Shown here in pieces: positions 17,897-26,811 of a stretch of 64,000 nt of DNA (position 1 is its first letter; every line of letters begins with the position of its first letter). The notes under the pieces were generated by a model. That model made no database searches and was not told the DNA's origin. It saw only the letters and a list, made by a program, of their open reading frames with translations. The stretch lies in contig RZYM01000001.1 in the NCBI GenBank assembly GCA_009930305.1, positions 1 through 64,000 of the forward strand. Direction: 5' to 3'. This stretch comes from Bacteroidia bacterium. GTDB taxonomy: Bacteria > Bacteroidota > Bacteroidia > Bacteroidales > Paludibacteraceae. The translations under genes and the position numbers were made by a program.

Positions 17897-18151
17897 CTAT
17901 GCTAATTTATTTATATGCAAAGCTAACTTTGCTTTCAAATTGTCAGCTTTATTCTTATGAATAACATTCATACGAGCTAACTTATCTAACATAGATACTA
18001 CTTTTGAAAGAGATGCAACAGCTTCTTCTTTTTTATTAATTGCGCGAATATCGCGAACAGCGTTACGAACTGTTTTTGCATAATAACGATTGTGCAATCT
18101 CTTTGTTTCAGTTTGCCTGATTCTTTTTACAGACGATTTGTGATTTGCCAT
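17897..18151 (-). CDS. rpsT: 30S ribosomal protein S20
   Basis: An 84-residue basic helical protein that binds 16S rRNA early in 30S assembly. The start [21 protein letters not shown] and the pattern [10 protein letters not shown] are typical of S20, and the length is standard. It lies 30 bases downstream of tRNA-Glu on the same strand and probably shares its promoter; an intrinsic terminator follows. Confidence 0.96.
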   Translation of the reverse strand: MANHKSSVKRIRQTETKRLHNRYYAKTVRNAVRDIRAINKKEEAVASLSKVVSMLDKLARMNVIHKNKADNLKAKLALHINKLA

Positions 18152-18181
18152 TTCTTCTAAAGAATAATTGTTTTTATTTTG

Positions 18182-18253
18182 TAGCCCATAGCAGAATCGA
18201 ACTGCTCTTTCAAGAATGAAAATCTTGCGTCCTAACCGATAGACGAATGGGCC
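18182..18253 (-). tRNA. tRNA-Glu (anticodon TTC)
   Basis: A 72-base cloverleaf on the minus strand. It begins GGCCCATTCGTC; the acceptor stem pairs with ATGGGCT and the discriminator is A. The anticodon arm is CAAGA-TTTTCAT-TCTTG, giving anticodon TTC. The T arm is GCAG-TTCGATT-CTGC. CCA is not encoded. Confidence 0.95.
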
Positions 18254-18272
18254 ATTGTTGTTTTTGAGGGTG

Positions 18273-18303
18273 CAAATATACGACTTCTTTCTATTACCTG
18301 CAA
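18273..18303 (-). promoter_or_regulatory. Predicted sigma-ABfr promoter of tRNA-Glu-rpsT
   Basis: On the minus strand TTG (complement of 18301-18303), 20-base spacer, TATATTTG (complement of 18273-18280), starting 20 bases upstream of the tRNA. The fit to the -33/-7 consensus is good. Confidence 0.65.
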
Positions 18304-18342
18304 ATATTTATTCTGTTTTTTTATCAATATACAAAACAAGCC

Positions 18343-18969
18343 CTAAAAGACATTAAAAAGCATCGTTACACACCATGGTAAAACCCCTACACACGCAAAT
18401 CCGACAGAGTATCCTGCCAATAATTGCATTGATGTATGCGCTTTTAATTGCAACCTGGCAGAAGCAACCAAAGCGCCGCATAAAATAATTGCCACATACA
18501 ACCACAAAAAATTCTGATGCTGTAACCAATTAATGTACATAACTGCTCCTAATAATCCTCCCATACCTGTTGCATGGGCACTTATTTTCCAATAAAAATT
18601 AACAATGAAGACTATTATTAATGCCAACAATGCACCTAACACAATATAATTAAAGTAATAAACAACACCTATATACAATAATATGTATATAAGCATTGAA
18701 TAAAAACTCATTGTTATAATGTATGCCGGAATACGTTCCTTACTATTTGTTGCCTGAGGTGTAGTTATATTGCCAGTCTTACACAATATTGCATAAAATA
18801 TTGCCGGTAATATGACCATAAAGAGAGACGACAAACCTAATACCATCACCTTTATAAGAAGCGAATATGCATAAAAATAAGAAGAATTCCACAACAATAT
18901 GAAGCCATAAAGAGGCACAAATATCGGTTGAAAAAGCAGTGTCAGAATTTTTGCAAATTTTTCTCCCAT
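18343..18969 (-). CDS. PAP2-like integral membrane protein
   Basis: A 208-residue protein with about six membrane helices. The C-terminal half carries KISAHATGMGG (about residues 128-138) and LKAHTSMQLLAGYSVG (about 175-190), which match the phosphatase PAP2 pattern of a lysine/histidine motif followed by a second histidine motif, although the classical RxxxH spacing is changed. It may act on lipid phosphates or be a non-catalytic relative. It starts at the last base of ackA, so it is the third gene of the pta-ackA operon. Confidence 0.65.
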   Translation of the reverse strand: MGEKFAKILTLLFQPIFVPLYGFILLWNSSYFYAYSLLIKVMVLGLSSLFMVILPAIFYAILCKTGNITTPQATNSKERIPAYIITMSFYSMLIYILLYIGVVYYFNYIVLGALLALIIVFIVNFYWKISAHATGMGGLLGAVMYINWLQHQNFLWLYVAIILCGALVASARLQLKAHTSMQLLAGYSVGFACVGVLPWCVTMLFNVF

Positions 18970-20162
18970 CAGCTAACTAATTCCATTGTATCAATAGCAA
19001 TCATAAATTCTTCGTCTGTTGGTATCACAGCTACAATAACCTTCGATGAATCAGAACTAATAATAGCATCCTGCCCACGTACTTGATTTCTACTTGCATC
19101 TATCTCTATTCCCAGATAATTAAGTCCGCTACATATTTTAGAACGCATTTCGATTTGATTCTCGCCTACACCACCAGTAAATACTAGTATATCCAATCCA
19201 CCTAAAACTGCCGTATAGGCTCCAATATATTTCAAAATACTATATGCATACATCTTAAGTGCCAACTCTGCTCTATGATTTCCATCTTTAGCAGCTGCAT
19301 CCAAATCGCGCATATCTGAAGAAACACCGGAAACACCTAATAAACCACTCTTCTTGTTAAGCAAGTTCGATAAAGAACTCGAAGTCAATTGCTCTTTCTG
19401 AACCAAAAAATCTAAAGCTCCCGGATCAATATTTCCTGAACGAGTTCCCATTAACAAACCTTCAAGTGGCGTAAATCCCATTGAAGTATCGATAGATTTT
19501 CCATCTTTAATAGCTGTAATTGAACCTCCGTTACCTATATGGCACGTAATTATACGTTTCCCTTCCGGTTGAACACCTAAGAATTCGCATACATGCTTCG
19601 ATACATATCTATGACTGGTTCCATGGAATCCGTATCTACGTACTTTGTATTTTTGATATAATTCATAAGGAATACCATACATATACGCATATTCAGGCAT
19701 CGTTTGATGAAAAGCAGTATCAAACACTGCAACTTGCGGAACTTTAGGTAGTATTTTTGAAATCGTATCTATTCCCTCCAAATTGGCCGGATTGTGCAGA
19801 GGAGCCATGTCAATGCATGCTTTTACACCATCTGTTACCTCTTTGGTAATAATAACACTTTTATTAAAATTTTCTCCTCCGTGTACTACACGATGACCCA
19901 CAGCACCAATCTCATCTAAAAACTTTATAGCACCATATTCTTTATTTACTAATACTTTTAGAATTAAAGCTATAGCTGCGTGATGGTCTACCATAAAATC
20001 ATTAAATAATTTCTTTTCTCCATTAGGTAATGTAAGTTTCAAAAATGAATCTTTCATTCCCAATCTCTCAACTCCACCTTGTGCCAAGACGCTGTGCTTA
20101 TCCATATCAAATAATTTGTATTTGACAGAAGAGCTACCACAATTCAATACCAATATTTTCAT
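18969..20162 (-). CDS. ackA: Acetate kinase
   Basis: It transfers phosphate from acetyl phosphate to ADP, yielding acetate and ATP. The 397-residue ASKHA fold shows MKILVLNCGSSSVKYKLFD at the N-terminus, GHRVVHGGE, the phosphate-2 segment HIGNGGSITAIKDG and the adenosine loop FTGGVGENQIEMR. It follows pta by 7 bases, forming the standard fermentative acetate/ATP module. Confidence 0.97.
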   Translation of the reverse strand: MKILVLNCGSSSVKYKLFDMDKHSVLAQGGVERLGMKDSFLKLTLPNGEKKLFNDFMVDHHAAIALILKVLVNKEYGAIKFLDEIGAVGHRVVHGGENFNKSVIITKEVTDGVKACIDMAPLHNPANLEGIDTISKILPKVPQVAVFDTAFHQTMPEYAYMYGIPYELYQKYKVRRYGFHGTSHRYVSKHVCEFLGVQPEGKRIITCHIGNGGSITAIKDGKSIDTSMGFTPLEGLLMGTRSGNIDPGALDFLVQKEQLTSSSLSNLLNKKSGLLGVSGVSSDMRDLDAAAKDGNHRAELALKMYAYSILKYIGAYTAVLGGLDILVFTGGVGENQIEMRSKICSGLNYLGIEIDASRNQVRGQDAIISSDSSKVIVAVIPTDEEFMIAIDTMELVS

Positions 20163-20169
20163 AATAATA

Positions 20170-21171
20170 CTATAAACGAGTTTGATTTGATGTGATTACT
20201 ATCATCTTGACTATATCATCAACACTACATCCACGAGATAAGTCATTTACAGGTGATGCCATACCTTGTAAAATTGGCCCTACTGCAATACATCCTGATA
20301 AACGTTGTACTAATTTATATCCTATATTACCTGCATCCAAATTAGGGAATACCAATACATTGGCATTCCCTTGAATAGGGCTGTTTGGAGCCTTACTTTT
20401 TCCAATAGATGGGACTATAGCTGTATCTGCTTGGAATTCTCCATCTAACAACAAATCAGGCGACATTTCTTTTGCTAAACGGGTTGCCTCTTGTACTTTT
20501 TCTACGCTTTCGTGTTTTGCACTTCCTTTGGTAGAAAAGCTCAACATCGCAATACGAGGATTAAACTCACCTAAAACTTTAGCTGTCAATGCACTTACAA
20601 CTGCTATTTCAGCTAATTGCTGAGCTGTAGGATCAGGAGTTACTGCACAATCAGCAAATAGAAACATTCCTTTTTCGCCATAATTCTCATTTGGTATTAT
20701 CATTAAGAATGCACCTGAAACAACGCTAATACCTTTTTTCATTTTGATAATTTGCAATGCCGGACGTAAAACATTACTTGTAGGGTTCATAGCTCCTGCA
20801 ACTTCACCATCAGCATCGCCGTTTTTAATCATCAATGATGCCAAATACAAAGGATTACCATAAACTAATTTCTTAGCTTCATCCTCAGTCATACCTTTGT
20901 CTTTACGTAATTCGTATAATAAACCTACATATTCTGCAGCTTTAGGATTAGTATTTACATCAAAAATCTCAGCACGTTCTATATTAGAAAGTCCTAACTC
21001 ATTTGCTTTTGCCAAAATAGTTTTTTTCTCACCCAGCAAAACAATGTCTGCCAAACCTTCTGCCAATACAATATCAGCAGCTTTTATTGTACGTTTTTCC
21101 AAAGATTCAGGTAAAACAATACGTTTACGCTCTGACTTAGCGCGTGCAGTAAGTTTATCAAAGATATTCAT
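20170..21171 (-). CDS. pta: Phosphate acetyltransferase
   Basis: It converts acetyl-CoA and phosphate to acetyl phosphate and CoA. At 333 residues it is the short class I form without the N-terminal regulatory DRTGG domain. Diagnostic sequence includes [53 protein letters not shown] and the C-terminal [10 protein letters not shown]. It is the first gene of pta-ackA-PAP2. Confidence 0.97.
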   Translation of the reverse strand: MNIFDKLTARAKSERKRIVLPESLEKRTIKAADIVLAEGLADIVLLGEKKTILAKANELGLSNIERAEIFDVNTNPKAAEYVGLLYELRKDKGMTEDEAKKLVYGNPLYLASLMIKNGDADGEVAGAMNPTSNVLRPALQIIKMKKGISVVSGAFLMIIPNENYGEKGMFLFADCAVTPDPTAQQLAEIAVVSALTAKVLGEFNPRIAMLSFSTKGSAKHESVEKVQEATRLAKEMSPDLLLDGEFQADTAIVPSIGKSKAPNSPIQGNANVLVFPNLDAGNIGYKLVQRLSGCIAVGPILQGMASPVNDLSRGCSVDDIVKMIVITSNQTRL

Positions 21172-21193
21172 AAAGTAGTATTATTAAGTCCTG

Positions 21194-21224
21194 CAAAATT
21201 AGATAATATATTTTATAATTGCAA
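21194..21224 (-). promoter_or_regulatory. Predicted sigma-ABfr promoter of pta-ackA
   Basis: On the minus strand TTG (complement of 21222-21224), 20-base spacer, TAATTTTG (complement of 21194-21201), 23 bases before the pta start. Confidence 0.6.
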
Positions 21225-21261
21225 TCTCCACATAGCAATTTATAATCTAAAATCACAATTC

Positions 21262-22155
21262 CTATATATGGTTGTTCCGAGGATGGCAATTCATTATGGT
21301 TTTTCTTAAATAATCCATAGTAATATGCGTGTAGATTTCTGTTGTTAAAATGCTTTCGTGCCCAAGCATCTCCTGTATTACACGTAAGTTTGCGCCACCC
21401 TCTAAAAGGTGTGTAGCAAACGAGTGTCGCAATGTATGTGGGCTAATCACTGTTTTAATTTCTGCTTCGCTAGCATATCGCTTAAGCCACATAAATACCA
21501 TTTGACGAGTAAGTTTACCCCCTCGTCTATTTAAGAACACATAATCTCCATTTCCTTTAGTGATGGTCAAGGCATTTCTATCAGGTAAATAATTACGAAT
21601 TTCTTTTAACGCTGTTTTTGATATCGGGACCAAACGTTGCTTACTTCCCTTCCCCTCTACTTTTAAATACTCCTCATCCCAATAGATACACGAAAGTTTT
21701 AAGTTAATCAATTCAGACACACGCAAACCACAACTATAGAGCGTCTCTATTATTGCTTTATTACGTTGCCCTTCGGGTTTAGATAAATCTATAATACTTT
21801 CTATTCTATCAATTTCTTCTATCGATAGTACTATAGGTAATTTTTTAGCTAGTTTGGGTAATTCCAACAAATCGGCAGGATTTTCTTTTATAAGATCTTC
21901 CATCAGCAAAAACTTATAAAAGGACTTAATACCTGAAACAATCCTAGCTTGTGACCTATACGAAATACCCAAATCAGTTAAAGTCATTAAGAAACGACTT
22001 AAATCATCGGTTGATGCAGTAAGATAAGTAAGATTTTCTGCATCCATATAATCCAGAAGTTTGTCTACATCGTGCATATAGGCATCCATCGTATTTGACG
22101 AGAATGCACGTTCTAACAACAAATATCGCCTGTATTGCTCCGATATGGCATTCAT
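21262..22155 (-). CDS. xerD: Tyrosine recombinase XerD
   Basis: A 297-residue site-specific recombinase that resolves chromosome dimers at dif with XerC. An N-terminal SAM-like DNA-binding domain (YLLLERAFSSNTMDAYMHD) precedes the catalytic domain with the conserved arginine in YSCGLRVSEL, HTLRHSFATHLLEGG, LGHESILTTEIYTHI and the tyrosine nucleophile. Sequence and length fit the housekeeping Xer type rather than an island integrase. It starts one base after the acyltransferase gene ends. Confidence 0.9.
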   Translation of the reverse strand: MNAISEQYRRYLLLERAFSSNTMDAYMHDVDKLLDYMDAENLTYLTASTDDLSRFLMTLTDLGISYRSQARIVSGIKSFYKFLLMEDLIKENPADLLELPKLAKKLPIVLSIEEIDRIESIIDLSKPEGQRNKAIIETLYSCGLRVSELINLKLSCIYWDEEYLKVEGKGSKQRLVPISKTALKEIRNYLPDRNALTITKGNGDYVFLNRRGGKLTRQMVFMWLKRYASEAEIKTVISPHTLRHSFATHLLEGGANLRVIQEMLGHESILTTEIYTHITMDYLRKTIMNCHPRNNHI

Positions 22156-22156
22156 T

Positions 22157-23299
22157 TTACAATAGCTTTGACTGATTTATAGCCGGGTTAGCATACATTT
22201 CATACATTTTTCTGCGCAAGAACATTTCATCTCGGTTAGGTAAATCAATCTTTAAAAGCTGATTCTCAATATAACGCACAAATGTAGCTACTTCGGAAGC
22301 TGAATAATGACCTGAGAAATCTTTTCCACCGCTTAGCAAGTCTGCAGCTATATAATTATTTTCAAACAAACGATAATTACGATGAATACATGTATCAAGA
22401 GCCTTAGACAATGCTTCGGCTTGTTCGTTTTTTTTCAATTCGTTCCAAGCTTCATTAATATTTATTGGCTCACCTATAACAAGTGAAACAAGACCTTTTC
22501 GCCCCATAATACCTGTCTGCATACTTTTTATATCATCTCCTGGAGATTTCTTGAAATTTGCATCATCTCGTTTCTGTTGAAATTCCTTTGCTTTCAAGAA
22601 ATCACAAGGATCATATTCATAATTTATAGAAACAGGAGTTATATTCAATTCACGCATATTTTCTACAAACGAGTTGCGACCACTCATGTTAAGCATCTTT
22701 ATTACAGATGGTTGAGTTAAATCATTTGAATCTTTTGCTCTGCCCTCGCGTTGAGCCAACCATATAGATTCTTTTTTTTCTGACAAAACAATTCGCATAT
22801 ATTCAGACATTTTTTTTGATATCAGCAATTGTTCTTTTATAGAACCATCCCTGCGGACAACAAAACTTTTATTAATGCGAACGGCATGTTCTATCCATGG
22901 ATAAATCAAAAGATTGTTACCTATTGCTATCTGTGTGGTTTTAAATCCTTTATAAAATAAATGTATATTTAAGAATGCAGAATCAAGTACTATATCACGA
23001 TGATTCGACATAAATAGGTGACCCTTACTCTTATCTATATATTCAGTTCCATACAACCTCACTTCAGTACATGTCTTATGCTCTATGGCAGTCAACAAGA
23101 CGACTATCACTTCTCTTTGAAAATCGTCTACAGAATTAATATGAGCTAAAGTACGTAAGAAATACTCAGCATTATCTGCACCTAAGACTGTCGCTAAAAT
23201 ATTATTAATCTGCGTTTGAGCTAATATTTCCGCAAGCGCAGGATTTACTTCCTCATCGTAATATCTACGAATATCATCATATTGAGATGGCACTCTCAT
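22157..23299 (-). CDS. Glycerolipid acyltransferase-family protein
   Basis: A 380-residue acyltransferase. The core motif reads LFMSNHRDIVLDSAFLN (about residues 133-149) and is followed about 45 residues later by SFVVRRDGSIKEQLL and SIWLAQREGRAKD, which match blocks II and III of the PlsB/PlsC family. The spacing between His and Asp is one residue longer than the classical HX4D. It probably acylates glycerol phosphate or lysophosphatidate at the membrane. It heads a two-gene unit with xerD. Confidence 0.78.
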   Translation of the reverse strand: MRVPSQYDDIRRYYDEEVNPALAEILAQTQINNILATVLGADNAEYFLRTLAHINSVDDFQREVIVVLLTAIEHKTCTEVRLYGTEYIDKSKGHLFMSNHRDIVLDSAFLNIHLFYKGFKTTQIAIGNNLLIYPWIEHAVRINKSFVVRRDGSIKEQLLISKKMSEYMRIVLSEKKESIWLAQREGRAKDSNDLTQPSVIKMLNMSGRNSFVENMRELNITPVSINYEYDPCDFLKAKEFQQKRDDANFKKSPGDDIKSMQTGIMGRKGLVSLVIGEPININEAWNELKKNEQAEALSKALDTCIHRNYRLFENNYIAADLLSGGKDFSGHYSASEVATFVRYIENQLLKIDLPNRDEMFLRRKMYEMYANPAINQSKLL

Positions 23300-23376
23300 A
23301 ATTATTATATATTTTTTGTTTACCCCAAAGGTAGTACATTTTAGTTAAAACGAGTACATTTGTACAAAAAGAAATA

Positions 23377-23835
23377 ATGGGAATAGAAATAGAAAAAAAA
23401 TTCTTGGTAAACAAGAAAAAATGGAATAAGCCCAATACAGGATGCCTATACACCCAGGCTTACCTAGCAAAAGACGGCTGCACATTAAGAGTTCGCATTG
23501 CCGAAACTAAAGCCTTTATTACAATAAAGGGGCCAACGGTTGGATGTTCCAGAAAAGAATTTGAATATGAAATTCCTATGGCTGATGCTAAAGATCTGAT
23601 GAAATTAGCCTTGTATCCACCAATTGTAAAAATAAGATATAAGCAAGAAATTGGAGGCAAAATCTGGGAGATCGACGAATTTATAGATAGTAACGAAGGA
23701 TTGATAGTCGCCGAAATAGAACTTAATAGTGAGCAGGAATCTTTTATTATGCCCGAATGGGTTGATCAAGAGGTAACAAGCGATAAACGCTATACAAACG
23801 CGTCACTATCCAAACATCCATACAAGTCTTGGTAA
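23377..23835 (+). CDS. CYTH domain protein (triphosphate tunnel enzyme family)
   Basis: A 152-residue protein made of one CYTH domain. The signature EIEKKF (ExExK) is at residues 4-9, with alternating charged beta strands TLRVRIAETKAFITIKGP, KIRYKQEIGGKIWEIDEF and AEIELNS lining the tunnel. Members hydrolyse inorganic triphosphate or, rarely, make cyclic AMP; for short bacterial forms triphosphatase activity is most likely. It is divergent from the acyltransferase gene and ends at a bidirectional terminator. Confidence 0.9.
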   Translation: MGIEIEKKFLVNKKKWNKPNTGCLYTQAYLAKDGCTLRVRIAETKAFITIKGPTVGCSRKEFEYEIPMADAKDLMKLALYPPIVKIRYKQEIGGKIWEIDEFIDSNEGLIVAEIELNSEQESFIMPEWVDQEVTSDKRYTNASLSKHPYKSW

Positions 23836-23840
23836 AAAAA

Positions 23841-23876
23841 AATCAGCCGTCTATCAATAAAGACAGACAGCTGATT
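23841..23876. terminator. Bidirectional terminator between the CYTH gene and the broken lipoprotein gene
   Basis: AATCAGCCGTCTATC (23841-23855) pairs with 23862-23876 around a short loop, with two wobble positions. A-run on the left and T-rich sequence at both sides allow termination of both convergent units. Confidence 0.75.
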
Positions 23877-23890
23877 TGAGAAACTAACGA

Positions 23891-24157
23891 TTATTCATAA
23901 ATAGATTGGCACTCTGATTCTGTTTTAGTTGTAGAGTGGTAAGAAACACTTCCCCCGGCAGTTTCCAAATATGATTTTAACTCACCAAATTGTTTCGCTG
24001 TTAACCAGACATTATCTGTTAATGAAACAACGCCCATATAAGAATATGTATAATTCTAGCATTTGTATATAGTATCATCCACTAATGGTTCGTTAGAACT
24101 ACATGCAGAAAATAACATTGTCACAACAACTGCAATAGGTAAAATAATCTTTTTCAT
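23891..24157 (-). pseudogene. Small lipoprotein gene interrupted by an amber codon
   Basis: On the minus strand an 89-codon frame starts at 24157 with a clear lipoprotein signal (MKKIILPIAVVVTMLFSAC, lipobox FSAC) and ends with TAA at 23891. Codon 34 (24056-24058) is an in-frame TAG. Downstream of it the frame continues with plausible protein sequence (YMGVVSLTDNVWLTAKQFG, then KTESECQSIYE) and no further stop. The gene therefore looks intact apart from one nonsense change. The 33-residue product before the stop would be little more than a lipidated tail. The family is not recognised. Confidence 0.6.
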
Positions 24158-24324
24158 AATAATAAATGTGTTAAGTTAATAAATTAATTTAATAGTGTCT
24201 TTGATATCTTATAGTATAAAAAACGTTTGTAAAAATATATATTTTAATATAACTAACAAAATTTTATACTAAAATAAATAAAAAAACAAATTTTTCCACT
24301 AATACATTAATAAAATTCACTTTT
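24158..24324. other. AT-rich spacer between the broken lipoprotein gene and argE
   Basis: Very A/T-rich. I see no coding frame and no terminator hairpin; the lipoprotein promoter should lie here, but no good -33/-7 pair is evident. Confidence 0.5.
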
Positions 24325-25371
24325 CTAAATCATAATTAGACCATCCAACAAATTATAGTAAATGTCAACTGCTTTGGAAATTTCTGATAATTCAATGTAC
24401 TCGTCTGCAGTGTGAGAACGTGCAGAATCTCCAGGTCCTATTTTAACTGATGCAAATGGCATTAAGGCCTGGTCAGACATGGTAGAAGATCCGAACACAG
24501 AACCACCGGTAGCTATATATCGCTTAACGAAAGTATTTGAAAGAGGAACTCCGGAAGGACGTAAACGCATTGAACGCGGAGTAACATCACAAGAAACATT
24601 TTGTCTGACAATAGACAATACATCTTCGTGCGAATAGCAATCAGTAAGACGCACATCAACCGTAAAACTACAAGTATCCGGAACTACATTATGTTGAGTC
24701 CCTGAATTAACTATAGTAACTGACATTTTAACTTTACCTAGCGTGTCTGATATTTTAGGAAACTCAAATGTGCGGAACCATTCCATATCGGGTAATGCCT
24801 TATATATTGCATTATCTCCCTCATCGCGAGCAGCATGACCTGATTTTCCATGTGCAACACAATCAAGAACCATCAAACCTTTTTCTGCAACAGCCAAACG
24901 CATTCCGGTAGGTTCACCAACAATTGCAAAATCAATTTTAGGCAATTCAGTCAGCAAACTCTCAATACCATCTTTACCAGAAACTTCTTCTTGTGCAGAT
25001 AATGCCAAAATTAAATTATAAGACTGCTTTGTTTGCTTTAATCTCAAAAAAGTTTCAATTAATGCTACAACTGATGCATGCGCATCGTTTGAACCTAATC
25101 CATATATTCGCCCATCAACTTCTGTAGCTTTGTTTGGCTCATAAGTCCATGAGACATTGGGCTTCACAGTGTCGATATGAGAATTTAGCATGATAGTAGG
25201 TTTTGCAGTATCATAAGGAAATGCCATGCACCATAGATTGTCTTTAAAACGATGCACATCATAGGCTTTGTTTTTTAATTCGTTATATAAAAAATCGGCC
25301 TTAGCTGATTCATTTTTACTTGTAGAAGGTATTTCTATCAGACGTTTTAATAATACTGCAATATCTATCAT
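24325..25371 (-). CDS. argE: M20 family deacylase, probable N-acetylornithine-type deacetylase
   Basis: A 348-residue zinc peptidase-fold amidohydrolase expected to remove the acyl group from N-acyl-ornithine or N-acyl-citrulline in arginine synthesis. Metal and catalytic segments are LNSHIDTVKP, GLGSNDAHASV, the Glu pair in SAQEEVSGKDG and VGEPTGMRLAVAEKG. It follows argB by 20 bases. Bacteroidota often use succinyl- instead of acetyl-blocked intermediates, so the true substrate may be the succinyl form. Confidence 0.82.
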   Translation of the reverse strand: MIDIAVLLKRLIEIPSTSKNESAKADFLYNELKNKAYDVHRFKDNLWCMAFPYDTAKPTIMLNSHIDTVKPNVSWTYEPNKATEVDGRIYGLGSNDAHASVVALIETFLRLKQTKQSYNLILALSAQEEVSGKDGIESLLTELPKIDFAIVGEPTGMRLAVAEKGLMVLDCVAHGKSGHAARDEGDNAIYKALPDMEWFRTFEFPKISDTLGKVKMSVTIVNSGTQHNVVPDTCSFTVDVRLTDCYSHEDVLSIVRQNVSCDVTPRSMRLRPSGVPLSNTFVKRYIATGGSVFGSSTMSDQALMPFASVKIGPGDSARSHTADEYIELSEISKAVDIYYNLLDGLIMI

Positions 25372-25391
25372 AATTGTATTATCTTTATTGT

Positions 25392-26162
25392 TTATGCCAA
25401 CACCGTGGTTCCTGATTCTTTACCCAACTCTAATGCTTTTGTTATCACAACTTTCGAAACGCCGGCTTTCAAAGCATCAAAAGCATTCTCAAGTTTTGGG
25501 ATCATACCACCTTGTATTATATTTTCATTCTTATATTTCAAAAATAAATCCGGAGTAATGGTTGTAATAACGCTTTCGTCATCATTTTCATCCATTAATA
25601 CTCCTTTCTTTTCAAAACAATATGTAAGGGTTACGTCAAAAAATTGTGATAATGCTTTTGCTGTTTCTGCAGCTATTGTATCAGCATTTGTATTAAGCAA
25701 ACCATATTCAGAAGAGAAGCTGAGAGGAGCTATAATCGGTACAACACCCTGCTCTATTAGATTCGCCAATAATTTACCATCAACCGATTTTACATCCCCT
25801 ACAAAACCATAATCAACATCCTTAACCGGTCGTTTATCACTTTTTATCACAGCCATATCTGCACCAGTCAAACCCAAAGCATTAATACCTATTTTTTGCA
25901 AACCTGCTACTATGTTCTTGTTTACCAAACCACCGTAAACCATGGTCACTACTTTTAGAGTTTCGGCATCAGTAATTCGTCTGCCATCAACCATTTTACT
26001 TTCAATGCCCAAAAGAGTCGCAATACGTGTAGCAGAACGTCCACCGCCATGTATTAAAACTTTATATCCCTCAATTGAAGAAAAATCAGTCAACAGTGAT
26101 GTCAAAGTGTTTTCTTCCTCCACTATTTTTCCGCCAACCTTTATGACAGTAAGTTTTTTCAT
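25392..26162 (-). CDS. argB: Acetylglutamate kinase (or succinylglutamate kinase)
   Basis: A 256-residue amino acid kinase that phosphorylates N-acylglutamate, the second step of arginine synthesis. KVGGK (residues 8-12), IHGGGRSATRIA, DGRRITDAETL, NTNADTIAAETA and QGGMIPKLENAFDAL are family hallmarks. The arginine site found in N-terminally extended, feedback-inhibited forms is absent. Genes trmH, argB and argE form a minus-strand unit. Confidence 0.93.
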   Translation of the reverse strand: MKKLTVIKVGGKIVEEENTLTSLLTDFSSIEGYKVLIHGGGRSATRIATLLGIESKMVDGRRITDAETLKVVTMVYGGLVNKNIVAGLQKIGINALGLTGADMAVIKSDKRPVKDVDYGFVGDVKSVDGKLLANLIEQGVVPIIAPLSFSSEYGLLNTNADTIAAETAKALSQFFDVTLTYCFEKKGVLMDENDDESVITTITPDLFLKYKNENIIQGGMIPKLENAFDALKAGVSKVVITKALELGKESGTTVLA

Positions 26163-26179
26163 ATCTTTATAATACTTTA

Positions 26180-26716
26180 TTATTTTCTTAATTGTTTCTC
26201 ACACTCCCATATTACCATACCTCCCGCCACTGATACATTAAGTGAATGCTTTGTTCCATATTGGGGAATTTCTATACAACCATCACAAGCATCTACTACA
26301 TCCTGTGCAACTCCCTTCACTTCATGTCCTAATACCAAAGCATATTTTTCTGATTGCGAAAGTACTAGATTTTGCAACATAACACTTTGCTCTGCTTGCT
26401 CAATAGCAAGTACCTTATATCCTTCTTTTTTTAAATCTTTTACTGCATCCATTGTATCTTCATAATATTTCCATGCCATAGTTTCTTCGGCACCTAAGGC
26501 AGTTTTATGAATTTCAACACTTGGAGGAGTACGAGTAATACCACATAAAAATATGGATTCCAAGATAAAGGCATCAGCCGTTCGGAACACAGAACCCACA
26601 TTGTACATACTGCGGACATTATCGAGAACTACAATCAAAGGTAGTTTTTCACTGCTGCGGAAATCCTCCGCCGAGAGACGATTTAAATCCGTCACACTTA
26701 ATTTTCTCATTTTCAT
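26180..26716 (-). CDS. TrmH/SpoU family RNA 2'-O-methyltransferase
   Basis: A SPOUT-fold methyltransferase, 178 residues from the chosen ATG at 26716. Motif 1 is LDNVRSMYNVGSVFRTADAF, motif 2 ALVLGHEVKGV and motif 3 IPQYGTKHSLNVSVAGG, forming the knotted AdoMet site. The frame extends upstream to 26800, but that part (FLIDDKIRKKTIIF) lacks family similarity and covers the divergent promoter area. The ATGs at 26716 and 26710 directly precede the conserved RKLSVTDLNRL. The target is probably tRNA or rRNA ribose. Confidence 0.88.
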   Translation of the reverse strand: MKMRKLSVTDLNRLSAEDFRSSEKLPLIVVLDNVRSMYNVGSVFRTADAFILESIFLCGITRTPPSVEIHKTALGAEETMAWKYYEDTMDAVKDLKKEGYKVLAIEQAEQSVMLQNLVLSQSEKYALVLGHEVKGVAQDVVDACDGCIEIPQYGTKHSLNVSVAGGMVIWECEKQLRK

Positions 26717-26811
26717 CGGATGAATGACAAAAATAATAGTTTTTTTTCTAATTTTGTCATCAATTAAAAAAGAAACGGAAAAGCACAATCTTTTCATCAA
26801 GTAGCAAATCT

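Noticed and set aside
21262..22155. Integrase responsible for the carotenoid island
   Set aside because: The sequence has the length and motifs of housekeeping XerD, lies outside the putative island, and shares an operon-like arrangement with an acyltransferase gene.
23891..24157. Amber codon read as pyrrolysine or reassigned TAG
   Set aside because: No sign of pyl genes here, and TAG is also used as a normal stop at the end of the BASS-like gene (52037-52039); a simple nonsense mutation is more likely.
26717..26800. N-terminal extension of the TrmH-family methyltransferase
   Set aside because: The extra residues lack family similarity and lie in the divergent promoter region; the ATG at 26716 or 26710 is preferred.
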